Source: Gracilariopsis chorda
Lineage: Eukaryota > Rhodophyta > Florideophyceae > Gracilariales > Gracilariaceae
DNA length: 64,000 nucleotides
Assembly (NCBI GenBank): GCA_003194525.1
Contig: NBIV01000237.1
Coordinates: 62,001-126,000 of the forward strand
Reading direction: 5' to 3'
Shown here: in pieces, positions 1 to 11,368 of the stretch
Layout: the number at the start of each line of letters is the position of its first letter
How positions within the stretch are numbered: the first letter of the stretch is position 1
Position numbers and translations under genes: made by a program
Notes under the pieces: model-generated
The model's input: only the letters and a program-made list of their open reading frames with translations
What the model was told of the DNA's origin: nothing
Database searches by the model: none

Positions 1-2116
1 TCAACTTTCGCGACTTCACACTTACTGGCAAACAACGAAATGATTAATCAACTGTTCTTGATATCCGTTTTCACGTTTCATTCTGCTTGAAGCTTCAACT
101 ACATTAGTCGGATACACAAATCGTGAGCGATATGAGTCCTAACCAGATTGCTAAACTACAAGCATGGTTGATGAACGAAGAACGGCGTGAGTCAAGAATA
201 TTATTTGTTACCCTTGCGAGTGGGCACGGGACATGGTTCGTACAGCGCCTGAACTCGGTCAATGACCCCACTTTGATGAAATGCTTGCCCTAAGAAAGGC
301 TTTCGATAGAGCAATATAATCACACCCGACAAACTTGGCGGAGCTATCGCATGCTAAAATGAAATGGTCAAATGGTGGAACATTTTCTACCGCCTTTTCC
401 TTCCCACACAGTCCTTTACGTAGTTTCCCTCAGATCCGACTCAACATGCCGTCCCCCACCACCGACGATTTCTCCCTTGTTCCCGTTAAAAGCAAGCTGT
501 TTCCCCAACCATGCACCATCTCAACCCGATTCGTGGAACCAGTCAGAGTGTCGAAATCAAACTATTATTTCCCACTTTCTCTCTGAGTCCTTTAACGCGA
601 ATATCCATTTCATCCGCAGTAGAAACGCTCCAAGTCCAGACGAGACACTTTCCCGTCCGCACGAGAAAGACAAGCACTTGGAGTATCAGCGATATTGAAG
701 AAGTGGCCGGAAGGGTTGTTGGAATTCTTGCGGAGAGCGGGATTCATCAACAAGAGTACCTACCACGCTGTCGGAATTAGTGGCATGCGCCCGTAAAAAA
801 AAATACATACATACATACATACCAAACCGTGCGACTTTTTGGGGTTGTGATACACACTTGCACTCAACCTGTTTTCTTTTGATTGCCCGCTTTTTGAACG
901 CGTGCATATCTTGCTACAAATAAAGGGTTAGCGGTACCATTTTGTACCGCTCTTGTTATGGCAAATACTACTACATGAATATTCTGTAATAAGAAACATT
1001 AGCGATTGCTATGTATGTGTTTACCAAACATACCACATTCTTCCTGTTACGCCTTGCGGGCTCTTTTGCATCTTCCTTACTTGATCGCTTCTTTTCGAAC
1101 CACTCTGATGTAACTTACATCCAGATCAAGCCGTAAGTGAAAGTCACCTTAGGTGCTGTGCGAAAGAAGTCCATCCTCCACTTGTGATTCCAGCTCGGCT
1201 TCTTTGCGATGGGCTTACTACACGTAGTGTGTTGGCAAGCAAAAGGCAAGGGATTAAAGTCAGCCAGAAGATTTTCATGGTGAATGGATGGTGAGGGACA
1301 GGGGGTGAGACTCACTCCGAAGGCAGGGTTCCATCGTTGTTTCTTGTCATTCAGTGATTACACTTCTTCAAACTGGACTGTTGTTCTGGACTGTTGTTAC
1401 CAACGAGATGTTCTTTTGGCGGTTCTCACATCATCTCAGGTAATGGGCATCTCCAATGAATCTCAAGCTCGCCCCACGACAACCACAGCTTTGATCATAT
1501 ACAGTAATACACCGAACGTAAGGTGGACCCAAGGATATCACCATGACATTCGTTGCGATAAAAGGGTTGCGATGTTTCACCCTTGCCTTATTTGTTCGTC
1601 AGTGGGAGAATTCACATTCTCAGTCAGGTTGCAGCTCTGCACTACCAACGGAACTCAAACATCTCTTTACAACTGCACTTTCGTGCAATTTGCCCTTCCC
1701 AAACAGCCCATCTGCAAATGGTTGTAATGCCGCTTTGTTACTTATTACAAACAAGCAAGCAAACTCGCGACTACAAATGTCATGGGACAGCGTTCTGCTT
1801 CTACCTCTCCCCCAGATGTCTTGTCAATATACAAAATGTCTGCCTCCATTCTGTAAACAAAAGTCGTGTTGAAGAGTAGATGCTCTCTTGAGCTCGTGTG
1901 GTTAACTTCTCTTTACAGTTGACTGTTGTGTTCGGCCCAGCACTACATGTCTGGCAGTAGGGAAGCACATGTCGACCAAGCGAGTTGCACACAAGTTAAT
2001 CGCCCAACACCTTCGCATGTTTCCTTGGCTGAAATTGCTCTCCAGATGACATATGCGTGTCCCTTGACTTGGCGGCTTCTGCTTCGTTGACTTATTCAAC
2101 GAATTCACAGATAGTT
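1..2116. other. No supported gene
   Basis: Open frames here are short, overlap on both strands and resemble no family I recognise. The longest ATG frame (1284-1727, +, 147 aa) has no recognisable domain. A 53-codon ATG frame at 132-293 (+) has protein-like composition and could be a small gene or the last exon of one, but nothing confirms it. A (TACA)n microsatellite of about five units lies near 802-822. I see no tRNA, rRNA or LTR signature. Confidence 0.4.
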
Positions 2117-2470
2117 TCATATCTGGTCAACCTGTGAGGGTGATGAAGATCCCAAATTCTCCGCGCCCAGAGAAACTCTTTGTCGTGAGGAAAACCCCAC
2201 CGATATGCCTGTCGCCGAACGTAGTCTTACGCCTGACTGCTCTGCTCTTTCGTTCACAGCTCGAAAGATGCAATCGTAGATTCCACATGAGTGAACCAAA
2301 ACGTGACATCCAGAGTTTTCAGCTTCCCTGCGGAAGTCTTTCGCGAACACGGATTTCGTTATCCAACAACCCCTGATGCGAATCCTGGTGTTGGCTGCAC
2401 CAGACACAAATAGAAGTAACACCCAAAAAGATATAAGAATTATGAAATATATCCAAGGTTTCCGATACAT
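2117..2470 (-). CDS. Hypothetical small protein with hydrophobic N-terminus
   Basis: A 117-codon ATG frame. Residues 6-24 are strongly hydrophobic (FIILISFWVLLLFVSG), like a signal peptide or signal anchor, followed by a basic, cysteine-containing region. It lies 243 bp downstream of the sugar-dehydrogenase-like gene on the same strand, so it could equally be that gene's 3' untranslated region. An 80-codon frame on the opposite strand overlaps it. I recognise no family, so treat it as a weak candidate. Confidence 0.2.
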   Translation of the reverse strand: MYRKPWIYFIILISFWVLLLFVSGAANTRIRIRGCWITKSVFAKDFRREAENSGCHVLVHSCGIYDCIFRAVNERAEQSGVRLRSATGISVGFSSRQRVSLGAENLGSSSPSQVDQI

Positions 2471-2713
2471 ATCAAGTCACTGTATGAGAACTATGCAGAC
2501 CTGCGTAAATGTCGTATGTTCTACAATTGCCTGGAAGGCACTGAGGCGAAGAACGGACTACAATCGTATTGCCGACTGCAGACACCGGCACATAGCGTAT
2601 GTGACTTTTAAGTTTGACGGAAGTACATGAACATCCATGCAAAGTACGCATTGTGCGTACTTCCACATAAATGTATAGCTTTGCGCTTATTACGATGCTT
2701 CAAACCATTTCTA

Positions 2714-4147
2714 TTAAACAGGTCCTCCAGGACCACCTGGCATGGAGGAGGTGAATATGTACACGCGCCCATTGGCCTTGCTTGACCAATACAGCTGTCC
2801 TGCTGGACCTCTTCCCAAACGGATGTCAGCCCTGTCCCCAATGTCTTCTGATGTATCATATCTCACCAGATCACCGAGGCTGTCAAACTTCTTAGGGGGA
2901 GTTCCTGGGTTATTGTCGTGGTCGAAGAATATCGTTGCTTGTCTCGTACGTGCCTGCGTGAGCTGACTTGGAGAGCCAGTGGTCCTCGCGCTCTTAAGCT
3001 CGGAGATAGTCGAATAGTAAAGCTTGCCAGACTTTGGAAAATCACAGTAGTAGTAGTTGCCACTCATCGGAGAGTTGTTCTCGATCGGGCAGCCCCCGGC
3101 AACCGCTTGTCCCACGAATCCCGCACCATGTCTTCCTTCATGGCCGACTTGAGCCGCAGGATAAATATAGCCATGCTTCGCATCATCGCTGGGAAGACTT
3201 TGAACGCCTGATACCAGCCCGCCTTTGCTCAGGTGAACAAACGTTCCTTCACGTTCTGCCCAGCCGTAGTTTCCACCCGGAACGACCAGATCAATTTCTT
3301 CGATATTGTCTCTGCCCGCATCAGCAACATACAAGGTTCCATCATTACCGAAGCACAGTTGATGGGGGTTTCGGAACCCAAGAGCGTAAACCTCGTCCTT
3401 CATGGAAGAAGCTCCCATAAACGGATTGGATTGTGGTACAGTGTATGGTGAATTGCCGCTGCGCAAAGGATTAATTCTGAGAATCTTGCCCAACGCATCG
3501 TTCCTCTGACCACCGCCGGCAGTTGCAGACTGAAATGATCCATCTCCATGAGCAATATAGAGTAAACCCTCACGAAATGCAATTTGTTTGATTGGATGGT
3601 CAAACACCCTCATGCCAACACGAAAGACGTTGCGATACGAAGAATGATCCGGTACACCTCTCCCGAAGTTGTGCTTGAATTCAAGCAAAACACTATCGGC
3701 AGCAATGGGCTTGTGAGTGTCCGAGATATAAGTGAATTGCTTTGGATTGCTAGGCCTTGATTCCATAGCCGAGACGTACAGCAGACCATTCCGAGGAAAG
3801 TCAGGATGGAAGGCTATACTGCGAACACCTCCATGGGCACGATTGTCATAATTGAGAGAGCGAGGGGTCTGTGAAGCGATAGCTTTCTGTATATCTAAGT
3901 ACAAAGAGACGCTTCCCCTGAAGTTGACCTTGTAGATGGCATTCAGCGTGCACACATAAAGATGGTTCTGATGCGGCACTATGCAGATTATCTTTGCTGA
4001 GTCGCCCTCAAAGCGTGGGAGTTGAGCTAAACGCTTAGTATGCACGTTGAGCTGGCCGTGAATAATAGGAATGGATACCGGGTTGGATGCAGAAGCCAGA
4101 CTGCAAACCAAGGCGGCTGTGACGAGTAGTGATGCAAGGGAATGCAT
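2714..4147 (-). CDS. Secreted glucose/sorbosone dehydrogenase-like protein (HIPL type)
   Basis: A complete 477-aa protein with ATG at 4147 and TAA at 2714. Residues 1-20 form a signal peptide (basic-poor start, hydrophobic core, ends ASA), so export is expected. The rest is a six-bladed quinoprotein glucose/sorbosone dehydrogenase fold of the HHIP-like type. Landmarks are HGGVRSIAFHPDF (105-117), YIAHGDG (197-203), ALGFRNPHQLCF (255-266) and VADAGRDNIEEID (274-286) followed by PGGNYGW (290-296). Family members oxidise sugars with PQQ, but many eukaryotic HIPL proteins have no proven activity, so the substrate is unknown. The C-terminus ends in a short Gly/Pro tail. No intron is needed, and I found no clear TATA box upstream. 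Confidence 0.88.
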   Translation of the reverse strand: MHSLASLLVTAALVCSLASASNPVSIPIIHGQLNVHTKRLAQLPRFEGDSAKIICIVPHQNHLYVCTLNAIYKVNFRGSVSLYLDIQKAIASQTPRSLNYDNRAHGGVRSIAFHPDFPRNGLLYVSAMESRPSNPKQFTYISDTHKPIAADSVLLEFKHNFGRGVPDHSSYRNVFRVGMRVFDHPIKQIAFREGLLYIAHGDGSFQSATAGGGQRNDALGKILRINPLRSGNSPYTVPQSNPFMGASSMKDEVYALGFRNPHQLCFGNDGTLYVADAGRDNIEEIDLVVPGGNYGWAEREGTFVHLSKGGLVSGVQSLPSDDAKHGYIYPAAQVGHEGRHGAGFVGQAVAGGCPIENNSPMSGNYYYCDFPKSGKLYYSTISELKSARTTGSPSQLTQARTRQATIFFDHDNNPGTPPKKFDSLGDLVRYDTSEDIGDRADIRLGRGPAGQLYWSSKANGRVYIFTSSMPGGPGGPV

Positions 4148-6572
4148 TATGGAGGTTGTGGTGTGGTACTGCTGAAAATGCTATTGTGACAGGCTGGTTC
4201 CGTTCAGAAAACAGGCGGATGCAAGCAGCAGCGGGGAAGGAAGGCAGAGCAGTATCGAGATGGTAATGCATCTGGAAGTGGACGCTTAAGTAAGAATGGT
4301 CCATCTCATACGGGACAGTTGGTGTTGGCAGATTCTGTGTCACGAGGTTTCTGAAGGGTTGTTCGTGCTGCTTCGATATGTGTCGACAACTGTTTAGACG
4401 CGAGTGGAATTCAGCGAACACAGCAGTCAGGACGGTTGTGAAGCTCTCATTACGAGATGAGCCGTTGTCAACGGCATACTGAGGAGGTGAACCGAAGTTG
4501 TACTTGTTCGAGATACAAGACAAATCGGGGGATACGCCCATACCGCTGAGTGCCAGCGCCCGAATTTGGGGTCTAACCTTCGCATCTTCAGCTTCTCATT
4601 GAGAGACGGAAGAGCGTCCCGTATTCACGTGACTCGCGCTTGCGTTAAGTTCACCGAGAAGGAGGAGCAATCGCGGCTGGCGTGTTGCCGATGTTGTGAT
4701 GGCTGGTGAGTTACACGTGGGCTGCGGTTACGTGTAAGGTAGTTGCAAGCGGGCCTCCACTTACATAGAGCCACTTTCACGACATCTGCCACTGCCAGAT
4801 TACGTCAATTGGAGGCGTCAAGTCGTCAAGTCGTCGCCAACATGCAGCACTGCCAGCGATAGCTGTCCAACTTCAGTGAACATGTACCAAGGGTAGAATG
4901 CGACTGCTCCACAGCTCCGTTGTACGTGTACACACGTGTCCTGCGTATCCAGTCTCGTTGATAGCGCCAGCAAGAAGCAGTCCGCGGAAGTTTTCTGCGG
5001 CGTCAGTACCGTTGGTACCGTTTACCCGTTCCCTACAGTATCAGTGAAGTTTACCAACTCGTCGACCAACGCTCCATCAGATGAGTCCGATCAAACAGAT
5101 TCGTCCTGGAACGCGACGAAGATATAATAACAGGGTTAATTGGTACCAAGCATAATCCCCTTGTTACGAGAAGCTTTTGTACTTCTACTCCATCAACATT
5201 AGCCTGTTTCGACAAACAGCCGCAAAGAATGCATCCGATACACCAAGTGCGACCAAGTCGTGCGTGTAGTCATGAGATACACTTCCTCCAAGGGGCCAAG
5301 CACCTATCTGTTCTGTGCCTTTTCCTCATGAGCCACGCGCTTCGCCATTAGAACGGAATTTCAATATGATAAGGTCGCAAAGAACCACACCAGCGCACGC
5401 AAACGCCACACAGTTGAATCCGCAATTGGAGCGATGCGCTTCGGCTATTCTTTCGTCGTTTTCCGCATTGCTTTTTCCGAATCGCGGTTCAGCCGCTACT
5501 CCGCTCGTCTGCGTTCATCTGTGGCGGTTGCTCGCGCCGTTTTCTACTAGAAAAGAATGCTGTGCCCTGCATTTGTGGCGAGAGAGCTGCCACGGCGGTA
5601 AGGTGTACGATTTTCCTTCGTACAAAGTGCTTCACCTCCGGTCCCAAAAATAACGCTCCAGCAGTTGTAGTAACGGCCGAAGAACACGCCACGTGATATC
5701 TTGTTTGCCATGTCATGCCATTGTGTCTGCGGCTAGTGTGTCGCAGCAACCTACACCTTAATCGTAGTGCCGTGTATGTGTAATGTTAAATAGTTCTCAC
5801 CATCCTCCGTATCTTTTCTACCCTTCCACTATGCAACCAAGTGTCCAGTTGAAGCCTTTGTTGCATTTCGAGTGTGAATTAAGCCTCTCATTCCTCATAA
5901 ACTGACTTTACGATGCCCATGGTTCTTGAAAATCTTTGCGGGATAGATACTAAGTTCTCAATGCTTGGAACGTCAGCGCCATAAGGAATAGGCAACCAAG
6001 CTAACAAGAAGCTACTGCGTACGAATCCTCTTTCTGAAATGCATCATAGGTGGCGGGCATAGACGTCATACCACTCTCACTCATGGAGCGTCTTAATGAA
6101 GAAGCTTACACAGGACAGCGCACCAAATGACATGTATGATTAGGACATCAGATCTGCCAGAGGTATATTATAGATTTGTGCGTGTTCCAAACACCCACTT
6201 GGGCTGACCGCTTCGTCATGTTCTACCTTTGCATCAAGAAGAGTAATTTAGAACGTGCTCTTGACAACTCATATGCTCACTCAATCCTGAGGCATGTAAC
6301 GGTAATGTCCCTGTTGGAGCATTGCGTAATATCTGAGGAGATGGCTTCAAGGAATACAGTCCGCGGATTCAGATCGTCTGACAGACGTTTTCGCAGTGTG
6401 AACAAAAGGAACAGGAAGGAAAACTGACAAGTGGTGCGATTCACCGCGCGTCTTATGTCGATAAAATCGGCTGGGAGCAAACAAAAACGTAGATGTGGGC
6501 CAGCGTTGTGAGTGCTAGGGTTCCAACAGAGACGCACAGAATTCATCGGTGCTCGTTGGTGATCTCAAGCAG
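4148..6572. other. Intergenic stretch between two host genes
   Basis: About 2.4 kb separates the divergently arranged dehydrogenase-like (-) and dehalogenase-like (+) genes. The 168-codon frame at 4035-4541 (-) overlaps the start of the dehydrogenase gene in another frame and looks like chance. Other frames are under 115 codons, and the one at 5315 begins with GTG. I see no repeats, LTR ends or RNA genes. Both promoters are probably within it. Confidence 0.4.
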
Positions 6573-6580
6573 CATAAAAA
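6573..6580 (+). promoter_or_regulatory. TATA-like box of the dehalogenase-like gene
   Basis: CATAAAAA lies 88-95 bp upstream of the ATG at 6668 in otherwise mixed sequence. The LURP gene has a similar word (CATAAAAG) about 120 bp upstream of its ATG. That makes a core-promoter role plausible for both, but the spacing rests on only two genes. Confidence 0.35.
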
Positions 6581-6667
6581 CGCAGTGACGCCCGGCTCAA
6601 TGCTTTTCGGTGTGAGAACTCTTGCAACCCGGCGAAGACGACTAGGACGTCCTCATCAACCAGAGCG

Positions 6668-7771
6668 ATGTACTCAACACGAATTTGTATTCTAATGTGG
6701 GTGACTTTGGTCACAATGGTGTATGGCACAGAAATCCGTACAACGCCGGAGGGTATTCGATTCGTACGTACGCCATCTTCGCGGTTCAGTAACATAACCG
6801 ATTTTGATATGACGACGCGTTATGCGATTGTATCAGGTTTGCGAATGGCGTACACGGACACGGGATATGCCAAACACGGCACCATTCTTTTGCTGCACGG
6901 AGAGCCGGACTGGGCGTATCTTTATCGCTTCATGATCCCAGTGTTTGTTCGCAGTGGATACCGTGTCATAGCACCCGACTTGATCGGCTTTGGTCGCTCT
7001 GACAAACCCATTAACCGGTCAGCGTATACGTATGACTCGCATGTGAAGTGGGTGAAAATGTTCTTAAGAAAGCTTAATCTGAAGGGATTGCACTCATTTC
7101 TACAGGATTGGGGAGGCATGATATCGCTAACGATTGCGGCTGAGGAAGGTTGGCGGTTTGATCGTCTAGTGATCGCAAACACTATTCTGCCGGATGGAAG
7201 TGGAATTGACAACTTTCTGGAATGGCGTAATTTCTCGCAGTCTGTTCCGGTGTTCAGCGCAGGACAGATCATCAACTGCGTTACACCGCAAGGGCTGAGT
7301 GACGCAGAAATAGCAGCGTACAACGCACCTTTTCCCAGTGAACTTTATCAAGCTGGAGTAAGACAGTTTCCGATGATAGTGCCACTGACGCCGAGGGATG
7401 TGGGCGTCGAACGGTTCATAAGGGTGCGAGAACGGATGAGCAAGTGGAAGAAACCGGTGTTACTGATGTGGGGTTTAAGAGATACTGTTCTGACCGAGCG
7501 ATTCTATAGGGACTTCAGCCAGTTGATTCCCGGTACGGACGGGCAGCCGCATACGCTTTACGCCGAAGCAGGCCACTTCCTGCAGGAAGACGTGGGTCCA
7601 TATATCGCCGATGCGATGGTGCGCTGGTTGGAGGACTCGGGCGCCACGCCGAGTTGCCCATCATCGTCTTTCATGCGTAGGGACGTGAATAAATCTAGAG
7701 ACCAACAATGCTTTGTGCCTGAGGCGCTCTCCAGTGTTTCGCGACGTGCACACGCGGCATACCAAGGGTAG
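6668..7771 (+). CDS. Secreted haloalkane dehalogenase-like alpha/beta hydrolase (DhlA type)
   Basis: A 367-aa protein; the ATG at 6668 is followed directly by a signal peptide (residues 1-20, ending MVYG). The fold is an alpha/beta hydrolase with haloalkane-dehalogenase features. The oxyanion motif HGEPDW is at 77-82. The nucleophile is Asp147 in QDWGG, and the next residue, Trp148, is the halide-binding tryptophan of the family. A cap domain with Trp186 follows (about 170-245), then acid Asp272 (GLRD) and His303 (AGHFLQED). The acid lies after strand 7, as in DhlA (HLD-I), and the cap stretch AAYNAPFPSELYQAGVRQFP is DhlA-like. The triad is complete, so C-halogen hydrolysis is likely; the substrate is unknown. 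About 45 extra residues follow the core. Export is unusual for this family. Confidence 0.88.
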   Translation: MYSTRICILMWVTLVTMVYGTEIRTTPEGIRFVRTPSSRFSNITDFDMTTRYAIVSGLRMAYTDTGYAKHGTILLLHGEPDWAYLYRFMIPVFVRSGYRVIAPDLIGFGRSDKPINRSAYTYDSHVKWVKMFLRKLNLKGLHSFLQDWGGMISLTIAAEEGWRFDRLVIANTILPDGSGIDNFLEWRNFSQSVPVFSAGQIINCVTPQGLSDAEIAAYNAPFPSELYQAGVRQFPMIVPLTPRDVGVERFIRVRERMSKWKKPVLLMWGLRDTVLTERFYRDFSQLIPGTDGQPHTLYAEAGHFLQEDVGPYIADAMVRWLEDSGATPSCPSSSFMRRDVNKSRDQQCFVPEALSSVSRRAHAAYQG

Positions 7772-8597
7772 TGGTGCACGGGACACGAATGAAAGGAAGG
7801 AAATAACAACGTAAAGGTGAATAGTGTTGCTGTTTCGGTCTGTTGAGATAAAGGTTACCATGGTATTACATGGTATTAAGGCTAACGTTGGTAATGAGAA
7901 AAGCCTACGGTGCAACGCCTTCTAACCCTTTTACCCCTGGTACCGGGGTCGGAGGCTTTTGCTCCTTACCCTTCGGTATAGATTCCAATTAGACCAGACA
8001 AAGGGTGGAAGAAACAACAAAAACGAACGAGATCAAGAAAGCGGCTTTAACAAGTGCAGTTGTGAACGGCATGATCCACGTTTCGTGTCAGGCATTCCCC
8101 CCCCATCCGTGCCCTAGGTGGAAAAGGCGTAGAGGGGGTGGAGTCCCTATGAGATTCGATCTCATTTTAAGGACCAATCCCCTCTCGCCGCTTCCACCCC
8201 AGGTGCCACTCACCACTACCCGCCACCGGACAAGCCATCCCCACTGCCGAACCCCCGCCAGATTGACCATACTTCTCTACCCCCGCTACATCACCCTTTG
8301 GACAGCAGTACCCATCATGCCGAACCCCAGGAAAACGGCGTCCCCTTGCCTGTTTCTGTTGACCGACAACTGCAGAATACATTGCCGCCGCTATGTGCCT
8401 TCCCTGCGATCACTGCCCTCCCGTCTGCAAAAGCTCCCGCTGCTTGGAGACACAGACTCGCTCCTGCGCTACCTCAACACCGACATCAACTTTGCCTCCG
8501 CCCAATCTTCCACTTCCAAACCGCCCCCAAACCATACCCCAATCAGCACTGTACCCCCACAGAAAATACTATGTTGACACAATGCAAGGAAGGAAAT
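7772..8597. other. C-rich stretch without a clear gene
   Basis: From 8090 to 8570 the + strand is unusually rich in C, with runs of five to seven Cs. This keeps all three + frames open (190, 103 and 75 codons). Their translations are Pro/Ser/Arg-rich and resemble nothing I know, so the open frames probably reflect base composition. The first 230 bases are the likely 3' untranslated region of the dehalogenase-like gene; no AATAAA is visible. Confidence 0.4.
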
Positions 8598-9026
8598 TTA
8601 CTTGTCTAGACGGGTACTGACTAAAGGTAGAAGCAGATGCAGTGGAGCAACATTCTCCAGACTGCAGCAGTTTGCCGCAAATACCAGGCCACTCAATATT
8701 CCGCGCACGTATATAGTGGGGGCCTGGGCTATAATATTGTTGAGCTTGGTATACTGCTTTTCTATCGTGGTCTCATTTTCAGATATGCGACGCAGTATTT
8801 CTTCCAACTCCACTAGTTAATCGTTGCACCAACTAAACTCCCTGATGCTGGAAGGGATTCCATCGCTAGTATCTTGTGCAGTAGTTGCTATAATGACGGG
8901 ATACGTGTCATCAAACTTCTCAGCCTCCATATCAATAAAAAGGTAGTATGGAACAGAATTATTTGACGAGCTAGAATAATCTGTCATCTTGCGAATGATA
9001 GAGGTTTCAACTGGCCGTGCCATCAT
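8598..9026 (-). pseudogene. Hypothetical reading frame split by one in-frame stop
   Basis: Starting at an ATG pair at 9026, one frame runs 69 codons to a TAA at 8817-8819, then stays open in the same frame for another 72 codons to 8598. The second half has a helical, charged stretch (EEILRRISENETTIEKQYTKL) followed by a short hydrophobic segment. Open frame on both sides of a single stop suggests a recently broken gene. I recognise no family. A solo LTR has inserted about 200 bp upstream of its start. Confidence 0.25.
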
Positions 9027-9230
9027 GATTTTGTTTTAAGAAGGACATTAAATGGTATTATGTAGACACAAGATACCCTAAGACGAACAGTGCTGTAGCC
9101 GAGGTGGCTTTTCATTGCAGAAAAGGGTCCCATGAGAGGATATTATGAGTTATTACCCAGACCTAGTATGCATAACTAGAGATTATGTGCCTAGACTAAT
9201 TTTCTATAAAAGCCTGAGGTCGGCGGCCTC

Positions 9231-10057
9231 TGTGTTGCAATGCCCCAAAGAGGAAAAACACTGAAAGACGTTCGGAATCTTCTTCTCACGAGGTGAACCC
9301 AGTTGGGTAGAGCCCTCCTAGAGGTGTCACGGCGAAGCCGGTTTGTAAGATCAGGGACACCTGTCGCGACTCGCGCAGGGAGGTGAAGGCGAAGAATCGG
9401 TATCCGCGTGAGCGGGGTGTGATCCTCAGTAGAGATATGTTTCCACGTAAGTGGGGGTGTGTGAGCGGATGCGCACACGAGGGCCGCGGATAGCGGGAGG
9501 TGCTACCCTAAAAAGGGGGAAAAGGAAGGGCGAAGAGGAGGAAAAGGGGACGATGTGATTCGCGAGAGCGACGAGCAGATACGACAATGCCGGTGGACAG
9601 GACTCCCTATACAGGGCGAAACATCAATATGATTGGAACAATTATACTCCCAGTGATAGGTCCCTTTAGATGTGCAAGGGGGTTAGATGTCCCGTGGTTT
9701 ACGGCGTTTCCCTCCAAGGAGGAGTAGAGTAAGCGCGCAAGCGGCAACAACTAGAGCCAATTCCCCAGGTTGGGGTCCCTTGTTGGGGAAGGTTTACTGG
9801 TGCGACGGCAGTGCGCCGTCGCACTAAGTACTAGCTTCACAGAAATGGGTGTGAAAATAATAAATAATATTAACTAAAATACTCCACATTTCGTGGCAAC
9901 ATCCACTACTGTGGCCAACCGCCAATTGACCCATAACCGTGTCCCACGTGTCCATAACCACCATTGTGGGGCGTAGTTCATATACACACTACACAACCGA
10001 TAATATCGGGAAAGCGTTCAATTACCAAGAATCCCTCCCTGAGGGCGTTGCATTACA
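9231..10057 (-). repeat. Solo LTR of the Gypsy-C family with 5-bp TSD
   Basis: This 827-bp segment is the reverse complement of the Gypsy-C 5' LTR (57051-57857), similar throughout. On its own strand it starts TGTAATGCAACGCC and ends GCAACACA. It is flanked by an exact 5-bp duplication GCCTC (9226-9230 and 10058-10062). No gag or pol adjoins it, so it is a solo LTR left by LTR-LTR recombination. It contains the family's 25-nt hairpin (9800-9824: 10-bp perfect stem, 5-nt loop). Frames inside it, such as 9191-9478, are not genes. Confidence 0.93.
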
Positions 10058-10586
10058 GCCTCTAAGCCAACTCGGGCCAGACCACTTCTCCTTGCTCTGG
10101 CAATCACCACCTTCTATTAGAGGTCTCTGCTCCCAATTGCTTTCAACACTACTCTACCCCAGTTTCCCCGCATAACCGTGCAGCTTGGACTCCTGCACAC
10201 CTTGAGTGACTCGGCTGTCTCTGTCTGTTACGAAATCAGCCGGCGTATTAGTTCGCTTCAAGCCACGCACTAGACCTAATGTTTTGGTCGTGCGTGTTCA
10301 GTGAAGACTTATGTATCCTTATTGCGCTAGTCGTAAGTTTTTGTTCGCGCATCTATTGTCACCACTGTTTTTCTGCACCGCTACTAGTGAGCCACTGTCC
10401 TGTGTACGCTTTTATCATCACCTTCTTTTTCGACTTGCCTTAGTTGAGGGCGTGCATTTCTTGTGCCCGCCGCCGCAGTACTCACGTGGCTATTAACCCC
10501 TTCGGTGTACAATCTATTGGCATTGCACGCCATTGCTGGTACTCTCGAGCTAGGAACCTATTTTCAAGCTACTTTTCAGTACAAAA

Positions 10587-10600
10587 GGGTATAAAAAGGG
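10587..10600 (+). promoter_or_regulatory. Strong TATA-box-like sequence
   Basis: GGGTATAAAAAGGG is a near-ideal TATA box. The next sizeable + frame starts with ATG at 10794, about 200 bp on, but its reality is doubtful, so the promoter has no convincing gene. A second TATA-like site (TATAAA, 9205-9210) sits just before the solo LTR, which may have separated it from its gene. Confidence 0.3.
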
Positions 10601-10793
10601 CTGTTGTCGTCTGGTGTCGTGAAATCGTGCACCATGACACTCAAATATTGCACATGAATCTGTATGCTGCTGCTATCGGGTCGTGACTCCCAAGGATTTG
10701 AAACTAGAATAAACCCTCTTGCCCCTACCTGCACAACGCTACGTCAAGGCCACAGCATAATTGGACCTTTCCGAGAAAAGCCACTCTGAGAAA

Positions 10794-11264
10794 ATGACAA
10801 CAATGAGCTCCTACAGAATGGAACCGCACTCGCAAAAATTTTTTCAGTATGGAGTGGGTACGACGTCAGTACAAAACGACAAATCTCGATTTCTACGGAA
10901 GTTACACAACAGATACTCCCATTTTATGAATACAAGCAGCAATCTAACACCTAAGTATCGCTGTCTCCATCAACCTCGCTTTCATGCTGACCATCAACAT
11001 TTCCGTAACCAACGAATTGTGTTCCTCATGTTGCACAATACAGGTTTCGCATGTTTCTGCTCCGACATTCTCACTGCAAATGAGTACAGAAGCCATACAA
11101 TCCTTGAACGTCTTCTTATTGTTCCAGTGGTGCCAGTGGTGCTTAGCATGCACAATCAAGCTGGTAGACTCCGAATATTTTCTAACGTCAAATCGAATGA
11201 TTTCCAAGCCTTTGAAGTACACAAAAAACTGAAGTAAGCGTGCAATGCACACCAATTGTAGCAC
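10794..11264. other. Overlapping open frames on both strands, identity unclear
   Basis: The + strand has a 147-codon ATG frame (10794-11237). The - strand has a 106-codon frame (10944-11264, GTG start). The - strand translation looks slightly more protein-like, with GLEIIRFDVRKY and a Cys-rich CSENVGAETCETC, but neither resembles a family I know. Only one, if either, can be real. Proximity to a broken Harbinger transposase suggests transposon debris. Confidence 0.2.
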
Positions 11265-11368
11265 GTATTGGTATCAACTGTTATCATGCTACCGCGATGT
11301 TGACTTTATCGTGAGCATCAGTACAAAAATCTGTCTTTTTCAACGAACTTCTTCCTCAGTTTGAAAAT

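Noticed and set aside
8005..8620. 190-codon Pro/Arg-rich frame and overlapping frames
   Set aside because: All three frames are open because the strand is C-rich; no domain and no consistent start.
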